A DNA stretch of 64,000 bases from Alcanivorax sp. (GTDB taxonomy: Bacteria; Pseudomonadota; Gammaproteobacteria; Pseudomonadales; Alcanivoracaceae), in the NCBI GenBank assembly GCA_022565695.1, contig JAIUME010000013.1, positions 1-64,000 of the forward strand. The letters run 5' to 3'. Below are positions 43,241 through 51,571 of this stretch, piece by piece. The translations under genes were made by a program, and so were the position numbers. A model generated the notes under the pieces. That model searched no databases. It had not been told where the DNA came from and saw nothing but the letters and a program-made list of their open reading frames with translations. Positions within the stretch are counted from its first letter, which is position 1. Each line of letters starts with the position of its first letter.

Positions 43241-44288
43241 GGCCTCTCGCGCCCCGATGGCCACACTGCGGCAACTCATTGCCTGCCTGCTGATGCCCTT
43301 GATACTCAGCGGCTGTGCCCTGCTTCGCCCGGCCGAGGACCCGGTACTCGCGCTGGACCAACGCATCGAAGCCCAGGATTACAACGCGGCATGGCGCATC
43401 GCCGCACGCATCGACCGTGAGGAGGCGTCGCCGGAGCTGCGACAGCGTCTGGATACGCTGGATCAGGATATCATTCGTTTTGAGCGGATCCGCATCACCC
43501 GGGCCCGCCAACTCGCCAACGAAGGACAATGGGCGCAAGCGCTCAGCAGCCTGGACCAGGCCCGCCAGCACTGGGCACATGGCTATGCCATTCCCGACGC
43601 CCGGGCGGATATCGACCAGCGACAACTGCGGGAATTGCTGGCGGCACGGTCACGGCTGCTGATCAGCGAAGCCGACTGGTTGCTGCAGCAACAGGGCGCC
43701 ACAAACGACCTTGAGCGCTTTGCCGATCCGTCCGCTGCGTCACTGCATCAACGGCTCACCCGACGACGCGCCGAACTGGCTGATGAGTTGACCATGCTGG
43801 GAGAGTGGCATACCTCGGCCGGCAACCCCGCGCTGGCGCGCGACACCCTGCGCGCGGCTGGCAGACTGGCACCCGACGCCCCGGCCCACCCCCAACTGGC
43901 GCAAGCCGAACAGGCGCTGGCCAGCAGCTCTCGGGAAGCGCAGCAGCGTCGCAATGCGACACTGCAACGCGAAGCCAGGGCGAGGCTCACGCGCTACGAG
44001 CGCAGTGGTGCCATGGAAGATCTGCTTGCCGCGCGGGATTATATTCACCAGCACCGGCAACGCGGTAATCTGCAGCAGGAATCCAGCCTGGTGGACAATC
44101 TGTGTCAGGAGCGTTTCGAGCGGGATCTGGCGCGCGGCGATGCGCTGTATGCCAGCGGGGATTATCAGGGCGCCTACCGCCACTGGAGCGCTATTGCGCC
44201 ACTGATGCCCGGTGACAGGGAGCTGGAAAAGAAACTCGAACGCACCCGCCGCGTTCTCAGCTCGCTCGAGCAGCTTCGGCAGCCATGA
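43230..44288 (+). CDS. Helical repeat lipoprotein of unknown function
   Basis: 352-aa predicted lipoprotein with lipobox LILSGC (Cys29). The mature part is almost all helical with TPR-like helix pairs (WAQALSSLDQARQHWAHGY, PALARDTLRAAGRLAPDAPAHPQLAQAEQAL, GDALYASGDYQGAYRHWSAIAPLMPGDREL). I do not recognise a specific family. Translationally coupled to the adenylate cyclase (11-nt overlap), so it probably works with it at the cell envelope, for example in sensing or localisation. A second Met at 43257 is an alternative start with the same lipobox. Confidence 0.75.
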   Translation: MYPEASRAPMATLRQLIACLLMPLILSGCALLRPAEDPVLALDQRIEAQDYNAAWRIAARIDREEASPELRQRLDTLDQDIIRFERIRITRARQLANEGQWAQALSSLDQARQHWAHGYAIPDARADIDQRQLRELLAARSRLLISEADWLLQQQGATNDLERFADPSAASLHQRLTRRRAELADELTMLGEWHTSAGNPALARDTLRAAGRLAPDAPAHPQLAQAEQALASSSREAQQRRNATLQREARARLTRYERSGAMEDLLAARDYIHQHRQRGNLQQESSLVDNLCQERFERDLARGDALYASGDYQGAYRHWSAIAPLMPGDRELEKKLERTRRVLSSLEQLRQP

Positions 44289-44330
44289 GACGGCCAGCCC
44301 ACGGGCCCCTGACCCACCGCATCGGGTGTG

Positions 44331-45146
44331 TCAGTGGCGCCCTGCAAAACGGGTAATTGCGCCCGTCGACAGCACCGGAGTACTGCCCGTACGCCGCCGC
44401 TGGCCGGCATAGACCGTTCTCGGCTCTGCCACGCCGCCCGCATCGTCCCCTGCACCGAAGTGAGCCGGAGCGCCAGGGCGCGGACTCTCGATACGAAACA
44501 CGGCATTGTCGATGCGCATGTCGTCACCGGGATTCAACTCGGTCTCGCTGATTTTTTTGCGGTTCACCCAGGTTCCGCTGGCAGAGTCCATATCACAAAC
44601 GAACAGGCGGCCATTACTGGACCATATCTGGGCATGGCGCCGGGAGATATGCACCCCCGCCAACACAACGTCGCTGTGCTGGGAGCGGCCGAGCACCAGA
44701 TTACCGGCTGGCGGCACCGGAAAGCGCTGCCCCAGAAGGGGTCCTGCTGTGGCATAGAGCGTCCAGGTATCATAGGGCGAGGCATTGCCGGTCACGCGCC
44801 TGAACTCCGGAAACATGACACTCAGGGCATCATCCGGCATGCGCATCAACCTGTGTGACGGGTCTGCCAGTTCCAGCTCCACATCGTGAAGCCGGATGAC
44901 ATCGGCGGGCATGACCCGGGTGGGAAGATCCACCGGCGCGCCGTTGAGAAAAGTGCCTTTTTCGCTACCCAGATCAGTGAGATAGACCCGATTGTCGGCC
45001 TCGACGATCAACTCGGCATGGAATGCGCTCACGCCAGGTTCGTCGATAACGATGGTGTTGGTCGCATCACGGCCAATGATATAGCGAGGCTCGGACAACC
45101 AGATGCCGCTATCTTCGCGGCGATCGTTGAATCGCAATTGCAACAT
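44331..45146 (-). CDS. Tandem FHA-domain protein
   Basis: 271-aa cytoplasmic protein with two forkhead-associated domains, binders of phosphothreonine. FHA1 has IIGRDATNTIVIDEPGVSAFHAEL and GTFLNG; FHA2 has LVLGRSQHSDVVL, HISRRHAQIW and GTWVNRKK. Both keep the Arg, Ser and His residues used for phosphopeptide binding. A Gly/Ala/Arg-rich tail follows. AAGGAAGG lies before ATG 45146. It is convergent with the cyclase-lipoprotein pair and downstream of gspD on the same strand. No Ser/Thr kinase or phosphatase lies in the window. Confidence 0.9.
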   Translation of the reverse strand: MLQLRFNDRREDSGIWLSEPRYIIGRDATNTIVIDEPGVSAFHAELIVEADNRVYLTDLGSEKGTFLNGAPVDLPTRVMPADVIRLHDVELELADPSHRLMRMPDDALSVMFPEFRRVTGNASPYDTWTLYATAGPLLGQRFPVPPAGNLVLGRSQHSDVVLAGVHISRRHAQIWSSNGRLFVCDMDSASGTWVNRKKISETELNPGDDMRIDNAVFRIESPRPGAPAHFGAGDDAGGVAEPRTVYAGQRRRTGSTPVLSTGAITRFAGRH

Positions 45147-45219
45147 TGCTGCCTTCCTTTTCCGGCCCTGCAAGCCTCCCCCCCAGGGCGACGTTCGGGC
45201 GTCCTTTATTCTTCATATG

Positions 45220-45240
45220 CCGATATTGTTGTCATATCGG
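45220..45240. promoter_or_regulatory. Palindrome in front of the FHA gene
   Basis: CCGATAT (45220-45226) and ATATCGG (45234-45240) form a perfect 7-bp inverted repeat with a 7-nt spacer, about 75 bp upstream of the FHA start. It looks like an operator for a dimeric regulator. Confidence 0.4.
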
Positions 45241-45340
45241 GCACAAGGCCCACCCCGGAATGTGATCACCGTCACCAAATCCGGGACTGGTACCATTGTG
45301 CTACGAGGCTGCAGCGCAAACAACCCCAGTGTCAGACAAC

Positions 45341-47365
45341 TCACTCAAGCGCATCATCCTGCAGAGTGCGCGTGTCGTCAGGCAGTTGATCCATATCCAT
45401 GTAGCGGCGCAGCTCCTCCGGCGGCGGATTACGCCCATCGAACAACGCGTCCACATTCGTCGGCAAGGGCTGGGGAACAACCCGTTCCAGATCGCCACGG
45501 CGATTGACCCGGAACTGCATTGCGGTAATACCCAGATAACGCTGGCGGGTCAGCTCCAGCAAACGCTGGTTGTCCGACAGAATGGTGGGCCGCAGGAAGA
45601 CGATCAGGTTGCGCTTTTCACGGGTGTCACTGGTGGAACGGAACAATACGCCCAGGCCGGGGATATCCCCCAGCAGCGGCACTTTGCGCACAACCCGGCG
45701 CACATCGTCCTGGATAAGGCCGCCAAGTACGATTGTCTCGCCGTCATCCGCCAGCACTGTCGTCTTGATCGAGCGTTTGCTGGTGATAAGATCCACTGAG
45801 TTGACGCCTTCCGCAGCGGCCTGGACGGCAGATGTCTCCTGTTCAAGCTCAAGGCGCACCGTGCCCTCGCCCGCCAGGCTCGGTGTAACGATCAACGTGA
45901 CACCCACATCCTGACGCTGAATCGTCTGGAAAGGATTGTCGACGCCCGAGCCGGTGCTGCTGCTCTGCCCGGTCACAAACGGTACGTTCTGGCCGACGAT
46001 GATTGATGCCTCCTGGTTCTCCAGCGTCAGTATGCTGGGGGTGGAAAGCAGGTTGACGTTCGTCGTGCTGGCCAGGGCCTGCAGAAAACCACCCCAACGG
46101 AAGTTGCCGTCGCTGTCGCGCTGACCACCGCCAATCGTGATGCCATCGTTCAGGTTGCCCTGTGGCTGTCCGGAGAGAATACTGCCAATGATGTCGTTAA
46201 CGCTGAGCCCGACGTTACTGAAGTTGCTGCCGCCGACACCCGATCTTTCATTGCCGCCGGCGAACTGCACGCCAAGCTGCAGCCCGAGATCGCCGCCCAC
46301 CTCGACAATCGCTGCTTCGATCAGAATCTGGGAGCGACGGATGTCCAGCTGCCGGATAATGGATTGCAGCTCCTGCATCAAGGCAGGCTCGGCACGGATC
46401 ACCAGTGCATTCAGCGACGGGTCCGCCTGAATCGACACACGGGTTCCCGGCGGCGCGCCTTCTCCACTGCCGCCGCTGCCCTCTGTTGCCACGTCAGAAA
46501 AATTCTTCAGCAACTCTGCCATGCCTTCGGCATCTGAGTGGCTCAACCGCACTACCTGTACGCTGCCGCTCTGGCTCGGGCGCACATCCAGCTCCGACAC
46601 CAGTTCCACCACTCTGCGACGGGCAACCGTGTCACCCTTGATGATCAGTCGATTGGTCCGCTCGTCTGCCACCAGGCTCAGGCGGCCATCACGGGGCTGG
46701 GCACGCCGACCCTGTTGCGCCTGTTGCTGCGGCGCCAGCGAGTCCAGCAGCTTGATGACATCACCGACCCAGGCATGCTCCAGGGAGATGATTTCGACTT
46801 CTTCCGCCTCGGCACCATCCAGATGAGCGATGATGGCCTCCATGCGGTGAATATTGTCTGCATGATCACTGATGATCAGCGCGTTGGCAGATCCCACGGC
46901 AGCCAGATGGCCATACTGGGGCACCAGCGGGCGCAGCACCGGCACCAGCTCCTCCACAGGTGAGTTGTCCACGCTGATCACTCGTGTGATCAGTGCCTCA
47001 CCACTCGCTGCCCCCTGCGTCAGTGGCAGGTTGCTCTGCTTGGCTGTGGTGTTGGGCACGATCTTGATGATCTCACCAGCCTGAACCGCCGCATAACCGT
47101 GAACCTGCAGCACGGACAGGAACAGCTCATACACTTCCGGGGCGGTCAGTGCCTGCCGGGAAATGACGGTGACATCCCGGGCCCGCACACGCGGATCGAC
47201 GACGAAATTCTTGCCGGTCATATCAGCCACCTGGCCGATAAATGCCTGAATATCCGCGTTACGGATATTCACCGTCCAGGTCTTTTCATCGTCAGCCATG
47301 GCCTGGGATACTGTCAGCAGCCCCCCGATCCACACGACTGCGACAAGCCGCAGTATTGTCTTCAT
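45341..47365 (-). CDS. gspD: Type II secretion outer-membrane secretin GspD
   Basis: 674-aa secretin that forms the outer-membrane pore for folded exoproteins. Signal peptide ends near AMADDEK; the N0 domain begins WTVNIRNADIQAFIGQVADMTGK. N1-N3 repeats follow (e.g. ADERTNRLIIKG, ADPSLNALVIRAEP), then the secretin core with ILIEAAIVEVGGDLG, VGQNVPFVTGQ and the conserved VPLLGDIPGLGVLF. The C-terminal S-domain region ends PDDTRTLQDDALE. It lies 21 nt after gspC. The pilotin, if any, is not nearby. Confidence 0.96.
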   Translation of the reverse strand: MKTILRLVAVVWIGGLLTVSQAMADDEKTWTVNIRNADIQAFIGQVADMTGKNFVVDPRVRARDVTVISRQALTAPEVYELFLSVLQVHGYAAVQAGEIIKIVPNTTAKQSNLPLTQGAASGEALITRVISVDNSPVEELVPVLRPLVPQYGHLAAVGSANALIISDHADNIHRMEAIIAHLDGAEAEEVEIISLEHAWVGDVIKLLDSLAPQQQAQQGRRAQPRDGRLSLVADERTNRLIIKGDTVARRRVVELVSELDVRPSQSGSVQVVRLSHSDAEGMAELLKNFSDVATEGSGGSGEGAPPGTRVSIQADPSLNALVIRAEPALMQELQSIIRQLDIRRSQILIEAAIVEVGGDLGLQLGVQFAGGNERSGVGGSNFSNVGLSVNDIIGSILSGQPQGNLNDGITIGGGQRDSDGNFRWGGFLQALASTTNVNLLSTPSILTLENQEASIIVGQNVPFVTGQSSSTGSGVDNPFQTIQRQDVGVTLIVTPSLAGEGTVRLELEQETSAVQAAAEGVNSVDLITSKRSIKTTVLADDGETIVLGGLIQDDVRRVVRKVPLLGDIPGLGVLFRSTSDTREKRNLIVFLRPTILSDNQRLLELTRQRYLGITAMQFRVNRRGDLERVVPQPLPTNVDALFDGRNPPPEELRRYMDMDQLPDDTRTLQDDALE

Positions 47366-47386
47366 TCTTCGCTCGCCTTTATTGCG

Positions 47387-48295
47387 TTATGGCGGATAGT
47401 TAACCGTAAACCGGCGTGAACCGCGCTGCACTTCTATGGTGGCAGACCCGGCAGCCAACGCTTCCTCGATCGCGCGGATGTCACCCGCTTCTTCACCCAG
47501 CGCATGGCCATTGACTGACAGAATCTGATCCCCCGGCCGCAACCCGACACTGCCGATGACATCTGACGGCGCGCCCTCGGTGATGCGATACCCTTCGGCG
47601 CTACCTTCGCTCACTGGCTCAAGCGCCAGCTGCGAAATGAGCATGTTTCGTTGCTGGCTGGCATCGCCTTCGAACAGATTCTGCGCGTCGTCCTGTTGCT
47701 GCCCCTGCTGCGGCGTTACCGGCACACGCCCGGGACGTCGTGCAGCGGCTTGCGGCTGGCGCCCGGCTGGCGTTGCTGACACGCCGCCGCCAGACAACTC
47801 TGGCTCGCGGAAACGCAGCGTTTCAAGCTGCCCTTGCCGGCGCAGAATCACCCGGTCCGCCAGCACTTCTACCAACTCGGCGTTACCCGGCACCCGGTCG
47901 CCAGGTTTGAGCAACTCCGCATCACGACCCTGCTCGGCAATAATGGCGCGCGCCAGAGACTGATCACGATGCTGGAACAGGCCCAGCAATTCAAGCCGCA
48001 GGCGGGTTTCGGGCGCATCCACGACACGCTCTTCCGGCTCGTCTTCCGGCGGCACGCCGAACAGGTTCCAGCGCTCGACCTGCTCCCGGGACAACACACC
48101 GTTCTGCCGGTTTTCCACCACCGCAAGCCGCTGCAATGACGGATCCGGCGGCGCTGTCTGTTGGGGTCCGGCCAGCCAGAGCAATGCGCTGTCAGCGATC
48201 ACTTTCGCCAGCCAGATGACCACCAGCACAGCAATCAGCCACCGGGCAATGCCAGTGAGGCGATTGAGCTGTGTCGGGTCAAGCGTAAAAGCCAT
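47387..48295 (-). CDS. gspC: Type II secretion inner-membrane protein GspC
   Basis: 302-aa bitopic protein linking the inner-membrane platform to GspD. One N-terminal TM helix (WLIAVLVVIWLAKVIADSALLWL), then the HR domain (VEERWNLFGVPP-like VERWNLFGV, ETRLRLELLGLFQ, LARAIIAEQG, VILRRQGQLETLRF), a Gln/Pro-rich linker and a C-terminal PDZ (GYRITEGAPSDVIGSVGLRPGDQILSVNG). First gene of the gspC-gspD pair. Its leader carries the repeats described separately. Confidence 0.95.
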   Translation of the reverse strand: MAFTLDPTQLNRLTGIARWLIAVLVVIWLAKVIADSALLWLAGPQQTAPPDPSLQRLAVVENRQNGVLSREQVERWNLFGVPPEDEPEERVVDAPETRLRLELLGLFQHRDQSLARAIIAEQGRDAELLKPGDRVPGNAELVEVLADRVILRRQGQLETLRFREPELSGGGVSATPAGRQPQAAARRPGRVPVTPQQGQQQDDAQNLFEGDASQQRNMLISQLALEPVSEGSAEGYRITEGAPSDVIGSVGLRPGDQILSVNGHALGEEAGDIRAIEEALAAGSATIEVQRGSRRFTVNYPP

Positions 48296-48343
48296 GTTCC
48301 ATCCTGACTGCTGACTGCCACCCGGAGCTGGCAGTGCGACAGT

Positions 48344-48379
48344 CTGTTGTCAAACGAACGCTTCTTCTCATGACAACAG
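48344..48379. repeat. Inverted repeat in the gspC leader
   Basis: CTGTTGTCA (48344-48352) and TGACAACAG (48371-48379) are perfect 9-bp inverted arms with an 18-nt loop, 50-85 nt upstream of the gspC start. It may form an RNA hairpin or bind a dimeric protein. Confidence 0.5.
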
Positions 48380-48400
48380 TACTGACAACCGTTGTGATTG

Positions 48401-48439
48401 TTGTGACTATCAATTGCGACTATCAATTGTGACTATCAA
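48401..48439. repeat. Three tandem 13-bp repeats between gspN and gspC
   Basis: TTGTGACTATCAA, TTGCGACTATCAA, TTGTGACTATCAA follow head to tail (48401-48413, 48414-48426, 48427-48439); a partial fourth unit GTGCGACT follows. One substitution separates the units. On the gspC strand each begins TTGATAGTC. About 105-145 nt upstream of gspC. Confidence 0.85.
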
Positions 48440-48502
48440 GTGCGACTGGCGCATTGTGACCATCGAGCGTGAAAAAATGACAAGCCCTGCGCCTGCTACA
48501 GG

Positions 48503-49210
48503 CTACAGCTGCTGGCTGACCTGGAACACGACATCGCTGTCACTGCCACCCTGGCTGACACCCAGCAGGCGCGGCCAGGCGCGGTACACACGCAAGGCGG
48601 CCTCGCCATTGCCCGCTTCACCATCAACAAGTCGGGTTCCCTGAGGATCGACAATCTCCAATCTTGCTACATTATCTTCAGTGTACAGTCGTCCTTCCAG
48701 TGGTGGCACTCTGGCACTACCGTCCGGCGGCCAGGTGATCTGACCGCCACCATAGCGCAGCGCACCACTGGCGAACACATCGCCGCTGCGGCGATGCCAG
48801 CGAAGATGCTCGATATTGCCGGTGACAACGCCGTCTGCCTGCCCCTCCGCCATGCCCCGACTGATTTCTGCCAGCGGCACGCGCAGGGCCAGCTCTCGCA
48901 GCGTCACCGCGCTGGGCGAGACGCCAGCCCAGCCGTCAAGTTCCAGGCCGCCGCCAGCCACGTCAAGCGTCAGACCCGGACTCAGGCCGCGCCAGCGTGT
49001 CGCCCAGCGCAATTCTCCCCGATAGCCCTGCCAACGCCAGCGTGCCTCGCCTTGCCATATGCGGCCACGAATCTGGTGCAATTGCAGCGGGGCCTCGCCC
49101 AGCATCACGCCATCCAGCTTTCGCACGAAAGGCTGGGCCGGCATCAGCCAGACGAGGAATATCACCAGGCTGGCAACAAAAACGCCTGTCAGCGTCAGAA
49201 GGCGAGGCAT
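48503..49210 (-). CDS. gspN: Type II secretion protein GspN
   Basis: 235-aa accessory T2SS protein of the inner membrane. One N-terminal hydrophobic segment (LLTLTGVFVASLVIFLVWLMPAQPF), then a periplasmic beta-rich region with GRIWQGEARWRW, LELDGWAGVSPS and ALRYGGGQITWPPDG, typical of GspN. Its function in secretion is poorly defined and many systems lack it. It follows ssb by only 2 nt, an unusual coupling, and precedes gspC by 207 bp of repeat-rich DNA. Confidence 0.88.
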   Translation of the reverse strand: MPRLLTLTGVFVASLVIFLVWLMPAQPFVRKLDGVMLGEAPLQLHQIRGRIWQGEARWRWQGYRGELRWATRWRGLSPGLTLDVAGGGLELDGWAGVSPSAVTLRELALRVPLAEISRGMAEGQADGVVTGNIEHLRWHRRSGDVFASGALRYGGGQITWPPDGSARVPPLEGRLYTEDNVARLEIVDPQGTRLVDGEAGNGEAALRVYRAWPRLLGVSQGGSDSDVVFQVSQQL

Positions 49211-49212
49211 GA

Positions 49213-49785
49213 TCAGAACGGGATGTCGTCGTCAAAATCATCCGCAGGGGAAGAGAAGCCACCGCCCTGCTTGCCGCCCGCATTACCTTGATTGCCGCCC
49301 GCCGCCGCACCGGCATTGCCTGGCCCTGGCTGCCTGCCGCCCTGGCCGCCTTGGCCGCCCTGCTGAGAGGCATCCTGGCTTTCATAACCGGCGTAGCCAC
49401 TATCCTGATTGCCGTAGTTGCTGTCCTGCCCGCCGCCCTGGCTCCCGCCGCGGCTGTCGAGCATTTGCATCTCACTGGCCACCACTTCCGTGGTGTACCG
49501 GTCCTGGCCGTCCTGGCCCTGCCACTTGCGGGTGCGCAGGCTGCCTTCGATGTACACCTTGCTGCCCTTCTTCAGGTACTCGCCGGCAATTTCACCCAGC
49601 TTGTTGAAAAAGACCACACGATGCCATTCGGTGCGTTCCTGCATCTGGCCGCTATTACGGTCCTTCCAGGATTCACTCGTGGCAATATTGGCGTTGGTCA
49701 CCGCGCCGCCACTTGGCATGAAACGCGTCTCCGGGTCCGCCCCCAGGTTACCGATCAGAATCACTTTATTGATACCACGTGCCAT
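49213..49785 (-). CDS. ssb: Single-stranded DNA-binding protein
   Basis: 190-aa SSB. The OB fold begins [21 protein letters not shown] and includes [31 protein letters not shown] long Gly/Gln/Asn-rich linker (about residues 115-175) leads to the acidic partner-binding tip [10 protein letters not shown] start at ATG 49785 with GGAGACG upstream. No LexA box was seen in its leader, unlike E. coli where ssb and uvrA share one. It is followed by gspN 2 nt later. Confidence 0.97.
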   Translation of the reverse strand: MARGINKVILIGNLGADPETRFMPSGGAVTNANIATSESWKDRNSGQMQERTEWHRVVFFNKLGEIAGEYLKKGSKVYIEGSLRTRKWQGQDGQDRYTTEVVASEMQMLDSRGGSQGGGQDSNYGNQDSGYAGYESQDASQQGGQGGQGGRQPGPGNAGAAAGGNQGNAGGKQGGGFSSPADDFDDDIPF

Positions 49786-49899
49786 CTTGCGTCTCCATTT
49801 ATCCATTCATCCATGAAAAGTGCTCCATTCTGGCAGCTTTATCGGCCAGTTGGGATACCCTGATGCGATCTGCATCATGTTGTGCTCACCATGTTGTGC

Positions 49900-51273
49900 T
49901 CATGTGGCGCCGTCCGCGATCTGGTCCAGGGCCACCTGATCCAGGCTGCTGCTATCCACCTTCAGTACCGCCAGGCCGGTTTCCGGCATGACCATCGCCT
50001 CCAGCACCCCGCGCACCTCGAGCAATCGTCCGGCCGCCGCATCGGCACTGGTCACCGGATCACGCAGCGTGACCACGCGACTGTCTGATCTGGGTGGCAC
50101 GCGCATGGTCAACACCAGCAACAGCCATACCAGGACCAGCGCCGCCCCCGTCCAGAAAACCGCCGCCGCGCCCGCCTGCTGCCACAACAATCCACCCAGG
50201 GCGCCGCCGGCGAAAACACCAAGAAACTGACTGCTGGAATATATACCCAATGCGGTGCCACGCGTACCGGCCGGCGCGACCCGTCCGACCAGTGACGGCA
50301 ACAGCGCTTCCAGCAGGTTGAAGCCGGAGAAGAACAGAAACAATGCCAGCACAAAGTGCCATAGCGAGTCACCGGCCAGCGCCAGCCCCACCATGGACAA
50401 TCCCAGCAACACCACCGCAACGGCTTTGACCGGGCGCACCCCGCGGCGTTCCGAGGCAATGATCAGCGGTATCATCACCAGCACGCTGGCCAACAATACC
50501 CCCAGATAGAGCAGGCTGTGCCGTGCCAGCGGCAAACCGGCATCCAGCAGCAGACCAGGCACCACCACGAACATCGCCGTCAGCACCATGTGCAGTACGA
50601 AAATACCGGTGTTCAGGCGCAGCAACATGGGGTCCTGCAGAATCCGCGCCAGGCGCGGCCGCAGCGGCAGTGCGGGCTCGCGCACCCGGACCCGGGGGTC
50701 CGGCACCCAGATCAGTGCCACAACCATCCCGCCCAGGGCCAGCACGGCCGAGAACCAGAACAACCCCGACAATCCCAGCCAGGCGGCGAGGATCGGCCCC
50801 AGCACCAGGGCCAACAGAAAAGAGGCCCCCACCGACATGCCGATACCGGCCATGGCGCGGGTCCGGTGCTGCTCGGACACCACATCAGCCACCAGCGCCA
50901 TCACCACCGCCGCGATCGCCCCGGCGCCCTGCAGGGCGCGCCCCACTATGACGCCATGAATGCTGTCCGCCAGTGCAGCCACAACGCCACCGAGCACAAA
51001 CAACAGCAACCCGGCCAGAATGACGGGGCGCCGCCCGACGCGATCGGACACCATCCCGAAAGGCAGTTGCAGCAGCGCCTGCATCAGGCCATAGGCCCCC
51101 ACCGCGACGCCGATCAGAAAGGGCGTGGCACCGGGCAGCTCCGCGCCATAGACCGCGAATACCGGCAACAGCATGAACAGACCGAACATCCGCAGGGCGA
51201 AAATGGAAGCAAGGGCACCAGTGACACGCAACTCGGTGCGCACCAGTACTGATCGAGGGGATGAGCTGCTCAT
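49900..51273 (-). CDS. MFS transporter, YajR-like
   Basis: 457-aa, 12-helix major facilitator exporter. The conserved loop 2-3 motif is GMVSDRVGRRPVILAG; motif C-like GPILAAWLG is in helix 5. After helix 12 comes a soluble C-terminal domain of about 70 aa (RDPVTSADAAAGRLLEVRGVLEAMVM, LAVLKVDSSSLD) like the YAM ferredoxin-fold domain of E. coli YajR. Gene neighbourhood uvrA-MFS-ssb is common in pseudomonads. I start at ATG 51273 (MSSSSPRS). The substrate is unknown. Confidence 0.9.
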   Translation of the reverse strand: MSSSSPRSVLVRTELRVTGALASIFALRMFGLFMLLPVFAVYGAELPGATPFLIGVAVGAYGLMQALLQLPFGMVSDRVGRRPVILAGLLLFVLGGVVAALADSIHGVIVGRALQGAGAIAAVVMALVADVVSEQHRTRAMAGIGMSVGASFLLALVLGPILAAWLGLSGLFWFSAVLALGGMVVALIWVPDPRVRVREPALPLRPRLARILQDPMLLRLNTGIFVLHMVLTAMFVVVPGLLLDAGLPLARHSLLYLGVLLASVLVMIPLIIASERRGVRPVKAVAVVLLGLSMVGLALAGDSLWHFVLALFLFFSGFNLLEALLPSLVGRVAPAGTRGTALGIYSSSQFLGVFAGGALGGLLWQQAGAAAVFWTGAALVLVWLLLVLTMRVPPRSDSRVVTLRDPVTSADAAAGRLLEVRGVLEAMVMPETGLAVLKVDSSSLDQVALDQIADGAT

Positions 51274-51364
51274 GACCTTCAACGGGCTGCCAGGGAAAGC
51301 CGCCGAGTGTAGCAGAAAGGATAAGCGGAAGGGGCGAAGAGAGAGTGGTCCTGACCTGATCAAA

Positions 51365-51393
51365 TTGAACCCCTTCGCGACTGGTGATAAATT
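51365..51393 (+). promoter_or_regulatory. Candidate promoter of the CsgD-like gene
   Basis: TTGAAC (51365-51370) and TAAATT (51388-51393), each 4/6, with 17-nt spacing, in the 298-bp AT-richer region between the MFS and regulator genes. The leader would be about 170 nt. Confidence 0.4.
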
Positions 51394-51571
51394 AGGCGCC
51401 AATAAGTGTTTATTCGTAGTAAAGTATGAGACTGGCATGATGCGGATGACATGGTGCCAATGAAGAACACCCTGGCGCAGCGCTCCAGCCAGAGGGCTTG
51501 CCAGAAGCACTCTCCAGACTATTCGTCCGCTGGACGGCGGACCCTATAATTAAGAACAGGGAACAGAACAG

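Noticed and set aside
48235-48426. 63-codon frame over the gspC leader
   Set aside because: It overlaps gspC and its repeats, has unusual composition (His/Asn/Cys) and no ribosome site; the repeats are better explained as regulatory DNA.
48401-48439. Three direct repeats as a replication origin (iterons) or CRISPR fragment
   Set aside because: The units abut with no spacers, which rules out CRISPR. There is no rep gene, dnaA box cluster or AT-rich unwinding region beside them, so an origin is unlikely.
49786-49900. LexA box upstream of ssb
   Set aside because: The closest string, CTGATGCGATCTGCAT, does not keep the CTGT-N8-ACAG pattern.
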